From the NCBI RefSeq assembly GCF_015223055.1, contig NZ_JADFBX010000005.1, forward strand, positions 310,001 through 374,000: a stretch of DNA of 64,000 nt. The letters run 5' to 3'. The notes under the pieces were generated by a model, which was not told the DNA's origin, did no database searches, and saw nothing but the letters and a program-made list of their open reading frames with translations. The position numbers were made by a program, and so were the translations under genes. This DNA is from Pedobacter sp. MC2016-24. GTDB taxonomy: Bacteria; Bacteroidota; Bacteroidia; Sphingobacteriales; Sphingobacteriaceae. Within the stretch, counting starts at the first letter, position 1, and each line of letters starts with the position of its first letter. Positions 24,980 to 33,890 of the stretch are shown piece after piece.

Positions 24980-25762
24980 TTAAACAGCCTTCTTTTTCTT
25001 TTTTATAGCGATCCTTGGGGGCCTTTCGGCCATAGCTATAGGCTCGCCTAACAAGTCCCGGATTACAACCGAAGCACAAGTTCCACCGAAGGCAGCAGGC
25101 AAATAAGAAACCGTACCATAGGCCGAACGCTTAAAATTGCTACCATCTGTCATTACCAGGGAATCCTTAAGCTCTTCTTCTGTTGAAAACACGGCCTTGA
25201 TCTGTGTGTAGTTCTCATGTCTTTTCAAGCGCTTTCGTACATATAAGGCTAAGCCACACTGGTAAGTATTGGGCAATGTGGCTACTTTAAGCTGTGTAGG
25301 GTCCAGTTTACCACCAGCTCCCATAGAACTTACAATGGGCACATTTTTTTCCAGGGCCTTAGACAGTAAGATTACTTTAGGTGTAAGGCTGTCGATACAA
25401 TCCATGACGTAGTCAAATTGTTGTTCCATGATTTCGCGGCACTTTTGTGGGGTTAAAAAATCCTTCACCACATGCAGCTTGAGTTCGGGATTGATGGCCA
25501 ATAAGCGTTCGGCCATGATATCCGCCTTACTTACACCATGATTGGTAGCTAAAGCAGGCAACTGCCGGTTTCTATTGGTTGGATCAACCACATCTCCATC
25601 TACAATAGTCATTTCCCCGACTCCTGAACGGCAGATAAATTCTGCAGCAAAAGAACCTACTCCACCAAGCCCAACCACCAGCACATGTTTTTGTTGCAGG
25701 AGATTGATTCCTTCATCACCAAGCAGTAAGGCTGAGCGCGATAACCAGTTTAAATCAGACAT
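24980..25762 (-). CDS. tcdA: tRNA threonylcarbamoyladenosine dehydratase
   Basis: 260 aa, ThiF/E1-like fold. It cyclises t6A37 of tRNA to ct6A using ATP. The N-terminal nucleotide-binding region has LVVGLGGVGSFAAEFICRSG and VDGDVVDPTNRNRQ; further motifs are SMGAGGKLDPTQL and YQCGLALYVRKRLKR. Length and motifs match TcdA (YgdL/CsdL). It starts three bases after the TatD-like stop codon. Confidence 0.88.
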   Translation of the reverse strand: MSDLNWLSRSALLLGDEGINLLQQKHVLVVGLGGVGSFAAEFICRSGVGEMTIVDGDVVDPTNRNRQLPALATNHGVSKADIMAERLLAINPELKLHVVKDFLTPQKCREIMEQQFDYVMDCIDSLTPKVILLSKALEKNVPIVSSMGAGGKLDPTQLKVATLPNTYQCGLALYVRKRLKRHENYTQIKAVFSTEEELKDSLVMTDGSNFKRSAYGTVSYLPAAFGGTCASVVIRDLLGEPIAMAERPPRIAIKKKKKAV

Positions 25763-25765
25763 TTT

Positions 25766-26422
25766 TTAAATGAGGTTTATTTTTTTCCAATTGGCAAAAA
25801 TACGGGCTTTTAATTCCTCAATTGTACATTTTTTTAAATTTGCTGCCGCGTGATAAATTTCCTGAATATTACAATCGGCATCATCTGTCTCCAGAAAGAA
25901 ACTGTCGAGCTCTCGAAGTAGCAGAGCTGCACCTGAATCAGCATTCAATATGGCAGAACCAAAAGATAGCTCAAAGCCTTTAGCGAGCAATTGCCGTCCA
26001 AGTTCAGGGTGCTTGTTAAAGCCATGGACGATTAGGGGCACTTTAAGCTTCAGTTCTTTTTGAACCGTCATCAATTCATCAAAACACTTTACGCAGTGCA
26101 AAATTACAGGTTTAGATAAAGCCTGAGCCAGGCTTAACTGCGTCTTAAAGATGGTCAATTGATGCTCCAGCTTTTCTCCCCTAAGCCTGTCTAATCCACA
26201 CTCTCCAATCAATTTGACGTTGTTTCTACCAGCGATTTGCTCCAGTCGATAAAGATCTGCTTCCAATTTACCGATGGTTGCATACCAGGGATGCAGACCT
26301 ACGGAAACCTGCTGATCTTCAGGAATTTCGAATGGTGCATCCCCGGTTAACGAAAGGCTCAAAATACCAGTAACTCCGGTTTCTCTTTGGGCACGATGTG
26401 TATGGATGTCAAAATATTCCAC
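25766..26422 (-). CDS. TatD-family metal-dependent hydrolase
   Basis: 218 aa, shorter than the usual 250-265 of TatD nucleases. Metal-site motifs remain: DIHTHR at the start, GLHPWYA, GECGLDRLRG, VILHCVKCFDE, IVHGFNKHPELG and ETDDADCNIQEIY. The shortening comes from compact loops rather than loss of a motif. Probable deoxyribonuclease/phosphoesterase. In a three-gene minus-strand run: GH3 enzyme, TatD-like, tcdA. Confidence 0.8.
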   Translation of the reverse strand: MEYFDIHTHRAQRETGVTGILSLSLTGDAPFEIPEDQQVSVGLHPWYATIGKLEADLYRLEQIAGRNNVKLIGECGLDRLRGEKLEHQLTIFKTQLSLAQALSKPVILHCVKCFDELMTVQKELKLKVPLIVHGFNKHPELGRQLLAKGFELSFGSAILNADSGAALLLRELDSFFLETDDADCNIQEIYHAAANLKKCTIEELKARIFANWKKINLI

Positions 26423-26431
26423 AATGCGGTA

Positions 26432-28138
26432 TTAAAGCCCGTCGCCGTATTTAAAAAAGCCATTTACAGTAACAGGCAATTTCCCAGTAGCAATCACTTT
26501 ATTTTTAAGCACTTCGGCAGCAGCCTTTTGCATAAAGTCTTCTTTCTGATAGGCCACAACCAAACCTTTACTATTCTCTAAACCAGGAAGGGCAGCCAGA
26601 TTATATGGATTTGCAAATAAAGCGAATACCGCATTTTTCTGGGCCATATCTTTCACAAACATTTTCAAATCTGCACTGAGCACCATACCATTACCCGGAC
26701 GGGTTCTGGTATCATGAATTCCTATAATCACCTGATCAAAATCCTGGATGCCTTTAAGAACTTTAGCCACGGCATTGGCATTGGCCAGTTTATCCAACGT
26801 ATAATAAACGGCATTTTTATAATGACTTCCGAGCTCCTGCTGGAAAACAGTCACATTTGGTGTCCCGATACTGATAATGATGGTTCTCTTTTCTGCGTTC
26901 AACTGCGCAATCTGCTGCTTACCTGTTAAAACTGTCATAGCGGCATTGGCCAATTGTGACAGCAAGGATAAGCTTTCTGCCCGGTTTACCTCCGCCACCA
27001 CATTTTGGGTATCAATTGTATCCCGGCGATTTAAGCCAGCCCAATACTTTGCAGTAAGTATTTTTTTTACGCTTTCATCTATACGGTCCATCGTTAAGCG
27101 GCCCGATCGGACAGCCTTACGAACCAATTTGATTGCCCTTGCGCTATTCTCTGATAATTCAATGATGTCATTTCCAGCTATAATTCCCATCACATCGGCT
27201 TCGCCATCTTTAAAGTTTTTCACGACACCAGCCATTCCCATCGCGTCAGAGATGACGATCCCTTTGAAACCAAGTTCTTCTTTTAAAATGCCAGTCACAA
27301 TTGGCTTAGACAATGTAGAAGGCATATTGGGTGTACTGTCTAAAGCGGGAATATTCATGTGAGCGATCATTACACCTGCTGCCCCCTCATTGATCAACTG
27401 TTTAAATGGATAGATCTCCAAACTGTCTAACCGTGCCTTGGTAAAATTAAGCTGGGGCAGATCATAATGCGAATCCACATCAGTATCTCCATGACCAGGA
27501 AAATGTTTGATGCTAACCAGTAGTCCTCCTTCTTGCATGCCTTTCATGTAGGCTGCCGCTTTTGTGGCCACATTGTATTTATTTTCTCCAAAGGAGCGGA
27601 AATTGATTACCGGATTTTTAGGATTGTTATTCACGTCTACATCTGGAGCCAGATTCATATGCATTCCTATTCTCCTGTAATCTTTGGCTACTTCCAGTCC
27701 CATTTTATAAAGCAAATCGGTATTCTGAACGGCACCTAAGGCCATTTGGTAAGGATAAGAGACGGTACTGTCCAGACGCATACCCAAGCCCCACTCTCCA
27801 TCCGAGGTCATGAGCAATGGCACCCTGGCCAATTTCTGATATTTATTGGTTAAAATGGCTTGCCGTCCAGGTCCTCCCTGAAAGAATACAACACCACCCA
27901 GGCGTTCTTTTTTGATGACCAGTGCAACTGAATCTTCATAAGCTTTTCCAAAATTGGTATGTGCCCTTACAAAAAACAATTGTGCTATTTTCTGACGTTT
28001 ACCTAACCTGTTAAAGACAGAGTCAACCCAGGCGTTCGGCTCCGCAAGTGTTTTCAGATAACTTTTATGCTGTGCCTGGGCTGGTATTTGTAAGCTCAAA
28101 TAGATTATAGAAAGGACTGAAAATGTTCTGAATTTCAT
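26432..28138 (-). CDS. Secreted glycoside hydrolase family 3 (NagZ-like)
   Basis: 568 aa with a signal peptide (ending AQAQ near residue 23). The GH3 catalytic domain carries the beta-N-acetylglucosaminidase signature KHFPGHGDTDVDSHYDLP and the nucleophile region GIVISDAMGMAGV. A partial C-terminal domain follows (residues about 400-568, IIISIGTPNVTVFQQEL). Many Bacteroidota homologues carry an additional beta-lactamase-like domain, absent here. Likely acts on peptidoglycan-derived or other GlcNAc glycosides in the periplasm. Confidence 0.85.
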   Translation of the reverse strand: MKFRTFSVLSIIYLSLQIPAQAQHKSYLKTLAEPNAWVDSVFNRLGKRQKIAQLFFVRAHTNFGKAYEDSVALVIKKERLGGVVFFQGGPGRQAILTNKYQKLARVPLLMTSDGEWGLGMRLDSTVSYPYQMALGAVQNTDLLYKMGLEVAKDYRRIGMHMNLAPDVDVNNNPKNPVINFRSFGENKYNVATKAAAYMKGMQEGGLLVSIKHFPGHGDTDVDSHYDLPQLNFTKARLDSLEIYPFKQLINEGAAGVMIAHMNIPALDSTPNMPSTLSKPIVTGILKEELGFKGIVISDAMGMAGVVKNFKDGEADVMGIIAGNDIIELSENSARAIKLVRKAVRSGRLTMDRIDESVKKILTAKYWAGLNRRDTIDTQNVVAEVNRAESLSLLSQLANAAMTVLTGKQQIAQLNAEKRTIIISIGTPNVTVFQQELGSHYKNAVYYTLDKLANANAVAKVLKGIQDFDQVIIGIHDTRTRPGNGMVLSADLKMFVKDMAQKNAVFALFANPYNLAALPGLENSKGLVVAYQKEDFMQKAAAEVLKNKVIATGKLPVTVNGFFKYGDGL

Positions 28139-28225
28139 TTTGTGACGGTTGGTTAAAATTCAAAGTTAATAAAATTATATTCCTTCAGATCATCACAGAG
28201 GCTTTTAACATTCCCAGCATCCGGC

Positions 28226-28261
28226 AAGCTTAATTGTATCAAATTTAATACAATTAAGCTT
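28226..28261. repeat. 14-bp inverted repeat in a divergent intergenic region
   Basis: AAGCTTAATTGTAT and its exact complement around an 8-nt loop, with TTTT following on the plus strand. It lies between divergent genes (GH3 and a porin), where no upstream transcript needs terminating. Either an operator or the leftover terminator of a lost gene. The rest of this 270-base gap shows nothing else clear. Confidence 0.65.
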
Positions 28262-28410
28262 TTTAAAAGCTAATTTTATAAGGGCCAACTACATTGGGAA
28301 TGGCATTGAAAAGGCCAAACTACCACCACTAAGCAATAAATTCGCCTAATTCAATAGACTTTTAGTATTCTGGCACATTTCTTTCAACAGAGGACCTAAA
28401 CATAACACAT

Positions 28411-29025
28411 ATGAAAAAAATAATTATTTTGGCTATAGGCCTATTTGCAGCAACAGTTGCGAATGCACAGGATCCAATAAGATTTGGGATCAAAGGCGGA
28501 ATTAACTTTCCGAACATCATTAAAGGAGATGGAAATAATGACTTTAAAACCAAGGTTAACACTGGATTTAACGTAGGTCTAACCTTAGATATCGGACTAA
28601 TCAAAGGTCTCGCCTTTACCCCTGAAGTACTTTACTCGACTAAGGGTTATAAAGCCCAAACCGCATTTGGCGATTTCAACCAGACGACAAGTTTTATTGA
28701 TATTCCAATTTTGGCCAGCATTAACATTGGCGGCAGTGGATTAAATCTTGTTGCCGGACCTCAGGTTTCATTTTTACTATCGACAAAAAACAAATTTGAA
28801 AATGGTTTCGGGACGGTAGAGCAACAGATTGTTGAAGATAAATCTGATCGCTTCAAGAAAAGTCTTGTTGGTGGTTTGATTGGTTTCAGATACGATGTAA
28901 ATGATCAATTTGACATTCATGGAAGATATGCTTTGGATTTCCAGAAGAACAACGAAAATGGAAGTAAAGAAACTCCGGAATTTAAAAATCAAGTGTTTTC
29001 TTTAGGTATTGGCTTGAAGTTTTAA
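28411..29025 (+). CDS. Outer-membrane beta-barrel (porin-like) protein 1
   Basis: 204 aa. Signal peptide MKKIIILAIGLFAATVANAQ, then alternating strands beginning RFGIKGGINFPNI and ending SLGIGLKF, with a terminal Phe typical of barrel proteins. Matches the PF13568-type barrel common in Bacteroidota. It has a paralogue just downstream (29267-29914). Substrate unknown. Confidence 0.82.
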   Translation: MKKIIILAIGLFAATVANAQDPIRFGIKGGINFPNIIKGDGNNDFKTKVNTGFNVGLTLDIGLIKGLAFTPEVLYSTKGYKAQTAFGDFNQTTSFIDIPILASINIGGSGLNLVAGPQVSFLLSTKNKFENGFGTVEQQIVEDKSDRFKKSLVGGLIGFRYDVNDQFDIHGRYALDFQKNNENGSKETPEFKNQVFSLGIGLKF

Positions 29026-29044
29026 CAACAAAATACAGTATTGG

Positions 29045-29070
29045 AAGGCCGCAAATTGCGGCCTTTTTTT
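29045..29070 (+). terminator. Terminator after porin 1
   Basis: AAGGCCGC-AAATT-GCGGCCTT followed by a T-run. Confidence 0.9.
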
Positions 29071-29266
29071 ATGAAGTTGTATCAGATTCAAGACACTTTG
29101 TAACCTTGTACACTACAAAAGAAAACCACTAAGACATCAAGCCAACAAAACATTAAAAATCAGACATTTAACATCAAAATCAAGAAATAAATCACTTGAA
29201 AAAGCTCACAATTGGCATGGTTATTACCATACAGATCCCAGTTTTTAACTAATAAATTCTAAAAAA

Positions 29267-29914
29267 ATGAAAAAATTATTCATACTCGGCTTGGGGTTAA
29301 CTGTAAGCAGTTTAGCTTTCAAAGCCAACGCACAAACTTCACAACGGGCAGCAAATGATCAAATGAGATTTGGTATCAGAGCTGGGGCAAATTTGATGAA
29401 TATGGGTAAATTAAACTTTGCAGGTCAGGATTACTCGACTGATTCTAAAGTTGGATTTCAGGCTGGTATTTATGCGGATTTACCAATGGGTGGAAATTTT
29501 GCTTTTATGCCAGAGATTAACTACGCCCAAAAAGGAGGCAAATTGAAACAAACAATTGTTGGGGTAAATAATGAAGTGGATACCCGGGTATCTTATTTGG
29601 ACATCCCGGTATTGATCGGCTACAAAGCAACTCCAGAATTAACCGTTTTTGCAGGTCCGCAAGTTTCGTTTTTACTGGCACAAAAAACGGTAACTAAAGC
29701 AGATGGTAATCAAGTTGGTTCTGACAATACCAGTACCAAAGATTTCAGTAAATCTATTGCTGGTGGAGCTTTTGGTCTGGGCTATAGCGTCACCCCAAAT
29801 ATAAATGTCAATGCGAGGTATAGCATGGATTTTCAAAAGGCGATGAAGGACGATTTAAATCAGGATAAGTTGAAAAACAGAGGTTTTGCCTTATCATTGG
29901 GTTATACTTTCTAA
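29267..29914 (+). CDS. Outer-membrane beta-barrel (porin-like) protein 2
   Basis: 215 aa. Signal peptide MKKLFILGLGLTVSSLAFKA ending NAQ, barrel strands from RFGIRAGANLMNM to ALSLGYTF. Clearly a paralogue of the preceding gene (shared YLDIPVLI and FAGPQVSFLL segments), implying tandem duplication. It has its own terminator. Confidence 0.82.
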   Translation: MKKLFILGLGLTVSSLAFKANAQTSQRAANDQMRFGIRAGANLMNMGKLNFAGQDYSTDSKVGFQAGIYADLPMGGNFAFMPEINYAQKGGKLKQTIVGVNNEVDTRVSYLDIPVLIGYKATPELTVFAGPQVSFLLAQKTVTKADGNQVGSDNTSTKDFSKSIAGGAFGLGYSVTPNINVNARYSMDFQKAMKDDLNQDKLKNRGFALSLGYTF

Positions 29915-29931
29915 GCTTTGATAACCTACGA

Positions 29932-29975
29932 AAAGCGAGCCCGGTACTAAATTCAGTACAGGGCTCGCTTTTTTT
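29932..29975 (+). terminator. Terminator after porin 2
   Basis: AAGCGAGCCC with complement GGGCTCGCTT, inner GTACT/AGTAC stem, then a T-run. Confidence 0.9.
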
Positions 29976-30051
29976 AAAACATATTGATTTAAGTGTTGTT
30001 ACTTATTTAATCATCAAAAAACCCTATTTAATCATCCCAAAAATTACTGCT

Positions 30052-30228
30052 ATGAAAAATCAATCATTTCAAAAACAGGTCCCCGCTGAACAGGGACGTC
30101 CAACATCAGATCGAGTACATCACAGTGTAAAGGACGATAAAAAACAGCAAGGTATTACCAATGGTGGTGGTCAGCGTTCTGATCAGACCTCCAACAAAGA
30201 CAACCAGCGAAAGCGGGAAAATAAATAA
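30052..30228 (+). CDS. Small hydrophilic protein (58 aa)
   Basis: MKNQSFQKQVPAEQGRPTSD onwards, very rich in Gln, Asn, Asp, Lys and Arg, with no hydrophobic segment; likely disordered. The frame ends just before a terminator, which supports a real gene. Family not recognised. Short hydrophilic proteins of this kind occur in stress-related contexts in related bacteria, but nothing here shows a function. Confidence 0.5.
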   Translation: MKNQSFQKQVPAEQGRPTSDRVHHSVKDDKKQQGITNGGGQRSDQTSNKDNQRKRENK

Positions 30229-30267
30229 TCCAAATAGGTGTGTGTATTCCTAAGACTTGTACCTAGA

Positions 30268-30292
30268 TAAAGCATCCCCCAGGGGGTGCTTT
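30268..30292. terminator. Bidirectional terminator
   Basis: AAAGCATCCCC with GGGGGTGCTTT; serves the 58-aa gene and the convergent response regulator. Confidence 0.75.
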
Positions 30293-30298
30293 ATTTGT

Positions 30299-30994
30299 TT
30301 ATAGTATTTGCATCCGCTTGTTTAACGCTGCGCGAAATGCATCAGATACAGGCACCATCATATTGTTTATAATCAATGTACCTCCTTCTACTGTATCTAT
30401 TTTACTGACATTTACAATGAACGACCGATGTACTCTTAAAAATACGTTTGGAGACAATTTCTGTTCCACAGACTTGAGTGAGGAATGAATGTTGTAAACC
30501 TGATTTGGAACGTTAATTTTCACATAGTCTCCCTTAGCCTCAAGATATAAAATATCGCTAACTTTCAGTCGCCTTACGATGGAGGAATCACGAATGAATA
30601 TAAATTCATCCTCTTTATTTCCGACGGTTATATTTTTATTCCGGTATAATTCTCTTGCCTTTTCAATAGCCTGCAGGAAACGCGCAGGTACGATTGGCTT
30701 AATCAAAAAATCAACCACATTTAAATCAAAAGCAACGGCAGCATAATCTGTTGTACCTGTAGTAAAAATAATCATCGGCCTTCTGCCTTCCAGGCTTTGA
30801 ACCAATTCTATCCCGCTCATTCCGGGCATTTCGACATCTAAAAACAAGACATCTATCGGATTGGCCAACACCATCCTGTAAGCTTCGACAGCATTCTCGC
30901 ACTCCCCAATCAGGTCTAAATCAGGATCCATACTGACCATTTGCTTCAGTACGGTACGGGCAATTAAATTATCGTCAACAATCAAACAGTTCAT
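30299..30994 (-). CDS. LytTR-family response regulator
   Basis: 231 aa. Receiver domain at residues 1-115 with phospho-acceptor Asp in DVLFLDVEMPGMSGIE and switch residues in IIFTTGTTDYA and DFLIKPI. The C-terminal LytTR DNA-binding domain has ILYLEAKGDYVKINV and FLRVHRSFIVNVSKID. No histidine kinase is in the window, so the partner is elsewhere. LytTR pairs in Bacteroidota often act on envelope or sugar genes; targets cannot be read here. Confidence 0.88.
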   Translation of the reverse strand: MNCLIVDDNLIARTVLKQMVSMDPDLDLIGECENAVEAYRMVLANPIDVLFLDVEMPGMSGIELVQSLEGRRPMIIFTTGTTDYAAVAFDLNVVDFLIKPIVPARFLQAIEKARELYRNKNITVGNKEDEFIFIRDSSIVRRLKVSDILYLEAKGDYVKINVPNQVYNIHSSLKSVEQKLSPNVFLRVHRSFIVNVSKIDTVEGGTLIINNMMVPVSDAFRAALNKRMQIL

Positions 30995-31292
30995 TTTACT
31001 TTTATAATAGTAAGCTCTAATTTAGGGAATATAGCAAATACATTTTAGTATTGAACAAACTGAACAGGAGAATCCTCAATGATCAGTTCAATTAAATATT
31101 AATCTGCGCGCATCCTATTTACGTAGCCCGTACAGTTAACGATGTAAAATAAAAGAAAATTTACACCTTACAATAAAATTTAGCTCCTAATTTATCTGAT
31201 CAAACCTAAGCAAAGCAGGCCACTAACGATTAGATGTTGATGTTTCCAGGAGTTTTGCTCAGATTTCCGGACTATACTTGATGATTTTGAAC
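30995..31292. other. Intergenic region without a recognised gene
   Basis: About 300 AT-rich bases upstream of the response regulator. I see no open frame with family features and no strong hairpin. Confidence 0.4.
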
Positions 31293-31325
31293 AAAAAAGC
31301 CTGCAGAAGTAATTTCTACAGGCTT
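31293..31325 (-). terminator. Terminator after tRNA-Ser
   Basis: Minus strand: AAGCCTG and CAGGCTT arms with inner AGAA/TTCT pairing, followed by six T. Confidence 0.82.
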
Positions 31326-31346
31326 ATAACCTTTTTTAAAAGTTTG

Positions 31347-31434
31347 CGGAGAGTGAGAGATTCGAACTCTCGATACCCTTTTGGGGTATACACACTTTCC
31401 AGGCGTGCTCCTTCGACCACTCGGACAACTCTCC
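31347..31434 (-). tRNA. tRNA-Ser (anticodon GGA)
   Basis: 88 nt. Acceptor GGAGAGT/ACTCTCC, discriminator G, D-arm CCGAGTGGTCGAAGG, anticodon loop CTGGAAA with GGA, class II variable arm ATACCCC-AAAA-GGGTAT, T-arm GAGAG-TTCGAAT-CTCTC. No encoded CCA. Confidence 0.95.
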
Positions 31435-31481
31435 GTTTTTAGGATTGCAAAAGTAGAAAAATTTTTGAATCCTAAGGAATA

Positions 31482-32912
31482 TTATTCAACAACAGTAATT
31501 TTTAACATATTGGTTTTTCCTTTATGTTCCATTGGTATTGCTGCCGTGTTGATAATCACATCTCCTTTTTTAACCATTTTAAGCTTTTTAAGCAGGTTAT
31601 TTACATCTTGTATGGTTTCGTCAGTACTTTCAAACTTATCGTAATAGAAGCCTTGTACGCCCCATAATAAACTAAGCGTATTGAGTAACGACCTGTTACT
31701 GGTAAAAATATACGTTAATGCTTTAGGTCTGTGGCTAGAGATCTCAAACGCCGTGTATCCACTTAATGTCATGGAAACAATACCCACAGCATTGGTCTGT
31801 TTAGATAAGAAGCAAGCTGTATCACAAATCGCATCGCTTAAAAAACTATCCGACTTTGGTTTAAGGAACTTCTCCGGGTGAAATGGATAATTATTAGTTT
31901 CGATGTTTTGAATAATTTTTTGCATCGTTTCGATTACGATCAAAGGAAATTCTCCTACCGATGTCTCTCCACTTAACATCACAGCATCAGCTCCATCCAA
32001 CACAGAGTTGGCTACGTCATTCACTTCGGCACGTGTAGGCCTAGGCGTAGTAATCATGCTTTCCAGCATTTGTGTTGCAATAATTACTGGCTTAGATGCA
32101 GCACGACACTTTTGAACAATCATTTTTTGCAACAAAGGAACTTCTTCCATTGGCATCTCAACACCAAGATCTCCACGGGCAACCATGATCCCGTCAGAAA
32201 CTGCGATAATTTCATCAATGTTTGCAATAGCCTCTGGTTTTTCAATCTTAGCAATTACACGAGCTGTTTTACCCCTTTGCTTGATGATTTCTTTCAATTC
32301 GATAATGTCCTCAGCATTACGTACAAAAGATAAACCAATCCATTCTACATCGTTTTCGAGAACAAATTCAAGATTTTTACGATCTTCGATTGTAAGCGAA
32401 GGAATAGAAACTTTAGTATTTGGCAGGTTTACTCCTTTTCTTGAAGTCAGGATACCACCATGAACAATTTCACAAACCACTTCATCAACAAGGTTGGTTT
32501 CCAATACACGCATTTGCAGCTTACCATCATCCAATAGAATAATCTCGCCCGCTTTTACATCCTTAGGAAAAGTATCATAAGTAATGTAGATCCGTTCTTC
32601 ACTACCGATACACTCTTTAGTGGTGATGACGGTTTTACTACCATTAATCAGGTGAATACCACCATCTTTAACCATCCCAATCCTAATTTTAGGCCCCTGC
32701 AAATCTGCGAGAATACCCACATTGTAATTGTATTTTTTGTTGATATCACGGATGGTATCCAGTACTTCCTGGTGGTCAGCCTGGGAACCATGAGAGAAAT
32801 TTAAACGACAAACATCCAGTCCGGCGTTAAACATGCTATACAAAACTTCAGGTTTAGCTGAGGCAGGGCCTAAGGTAGCTACGATTTTTGTTCTTGAATG
32901 AAATGGTTTCAT
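31482..32912 (-). CDS. pyk: Pyruvate kinase
   Basis: 476 aa, normal length. Phosphoenolpyruvate plus ADP to pyruvate plus ATP. Visible: start KIVATLGPASAKPEVL, SHGSQADHQE, the active-site motif VIAKIEKPEAIANIDEI, DGIMVARGDLGVEMP and KPVIIATQMLESM with its downstream PTRAEVNDVANSVLDGADA. The C-terminal domain is complete. Single gene downstream of nothing on its strand; its promoter lies in 32913-33047. Confidence 0.96.
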   Translation of the reverse strand: MKPFHSRTKIVATLGPASAKPEVLYSMFNAGLDVCRLNFSHGSQADHQEVLDTIRDINKKYNYNVGILADLQGPKIRIGMVKDGGIHLINGSKTVITTKECIGSEERIYITYDTFPKDVKAGEIILLDDGKLQMRVLETNLVDEVVCEIVHGGILTSRKGVNLPNTKVSIPSLTIEDRKNLEFVLENDVEWIGLSFVRNAEDIIELKEIIKQRGKTARVIAKIEKPEAIANIDEIIAVSDGIMVARGDLGVEMPMEEVPLLQKMIVQKCRAASKPVIIATQMLESMITTPRPTRAEVNDVANSVLDGADAVMLSGETSVGEFPLIVIETMQKIIQNIETNNYPFHPEKFLKPKSDSFLSDAICDTACFLSKQTNAVGIVSMTLSGYTAFEISSHRPKALTYIFTSNRSLLNTLSLLWGVQGFYYDKFESTDETIQDVNNLLKKLKMVKKGDVIINTAAIPMEHKGKTNMLKITVVE

Positions 32913-33047
32913 TGAATTCTTTTAATTTATTTGCTCGCCGGCCAAGGTTTTCCAGTGATAAGACCCCATTTAGCCGGTTTGTTTGTTATGTGTCTGGTTA
33001 TGTAAAATCAAATATAGTGTATTTTATACACCTACAACAATAAATAT

Positions 33048-33467
33048 TTAAACAATCAAATTCTCTTTTGATTTAAGTTTGGCAGGATCAATCTGCGCAG
33101 CAACCTGAATATCAGGCAGTTTATTCAAACCAGAAATGATATAATTTAAATCTTCTTTATCGATATATTGATGAATAATCATGAAAAAATCTACCTTGTT
33201 CATCTCTGGAATTAAAAAACCTTCGGCATTCCTGTTGTTGAGAATATAGTATTCAATCTCACCTTGTTCCACAAAAAAATAATATTTGGAGAAGGCGAGC
33301 GGATCTTCGTCAATGTTGAAGTATACTTCGTGGTCATCTATTTTCACAAAATCGAAATTCAGACGCGTATTAATTTTATGACAAAGCACATAATCCTTTA
33401 AAGATGCCGTGATTGCGATGAGCACAAAATCCAGATCTAATGAAAGTTTTAAGTAAGTTTTGTTCAA
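33048..33467 (-). CDS. IPExxxVDY-family protein
   Basis: 139 aa, no signal or membrane segment. The family-defining motif is present as IPEMNKVDF (residues about 90-98). Bacteroidota-specific family of unknown function, regularly found near acpP/fabF as here, where it is divergent from acpP. Confidence 0.8.
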   Translation of the reverse strand: MNKTYLKLSLDLDFVLIAITASLKDYVLCHKINTRLNFDFVKIDDHEVYFNIDEDPLAFSKYYFFVEQGEIEYYILNNRNAEGFLIPEMNKVDFFMIIHQYIDKEDLNYIISGLNKLPDIQVAAQIDPAKLKSKENLIV

Positions 33468-33625
33468 AACAGAATAATTTAGGGGAATACGAAATTATAA
33501 AACTATTTTTACATTGATGTTCAAAATAAAAACATTAAAATTGGGAGAGAAATAAAAACATTTGAAATGTGTCAGAATTTATTTTTCTTTGCACTGAATT
33601 ATTTAACCATTAAATTATAAACATT

Positions 33626-33862
33626 ATGTCTGATATTGCTTCAAGAGTTAAGGCTATTATCGTTGAAAAATTAGGTGTGGATGAAAACGAAGTTACACCA
33701 GAAGCTTCTTTCACTAACGACTTGGGTGCGGATTCTCTAGATACAGTAGAACTTATTATGGAGTTTGAAAAGGAATTCAATGTAGCAATCCCTGATGATC
33801 AGGCTGAAACCATTGGTACAGTTGGTCAAGCAATTGCTTACTTAGAGAAAAACGTTAAGTAG
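33626..33862 (+). CDS. acpP: Acyl carrier protein
   Basis: 78 aa. Carries the growing acyl chain on 4'-phosphopantetheine attached to Ser in GADSLDTVELIMEFE (Ser36 region). Acidic, four-helix fold. First gene of acpP-fabF-rnc, 28 bases before fabF. Confidence 0.97.
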   Translation: MSDIASRVKAIIVEKLGVDENEVTPEASFTNDLGADSLDTVELIMEFEKEFNVAIPDDQAETIGTVGQAIAYLEKNVK

Positions 33863-33890
33863 AAATACGGTCTCCGTATAATCCGTATAA

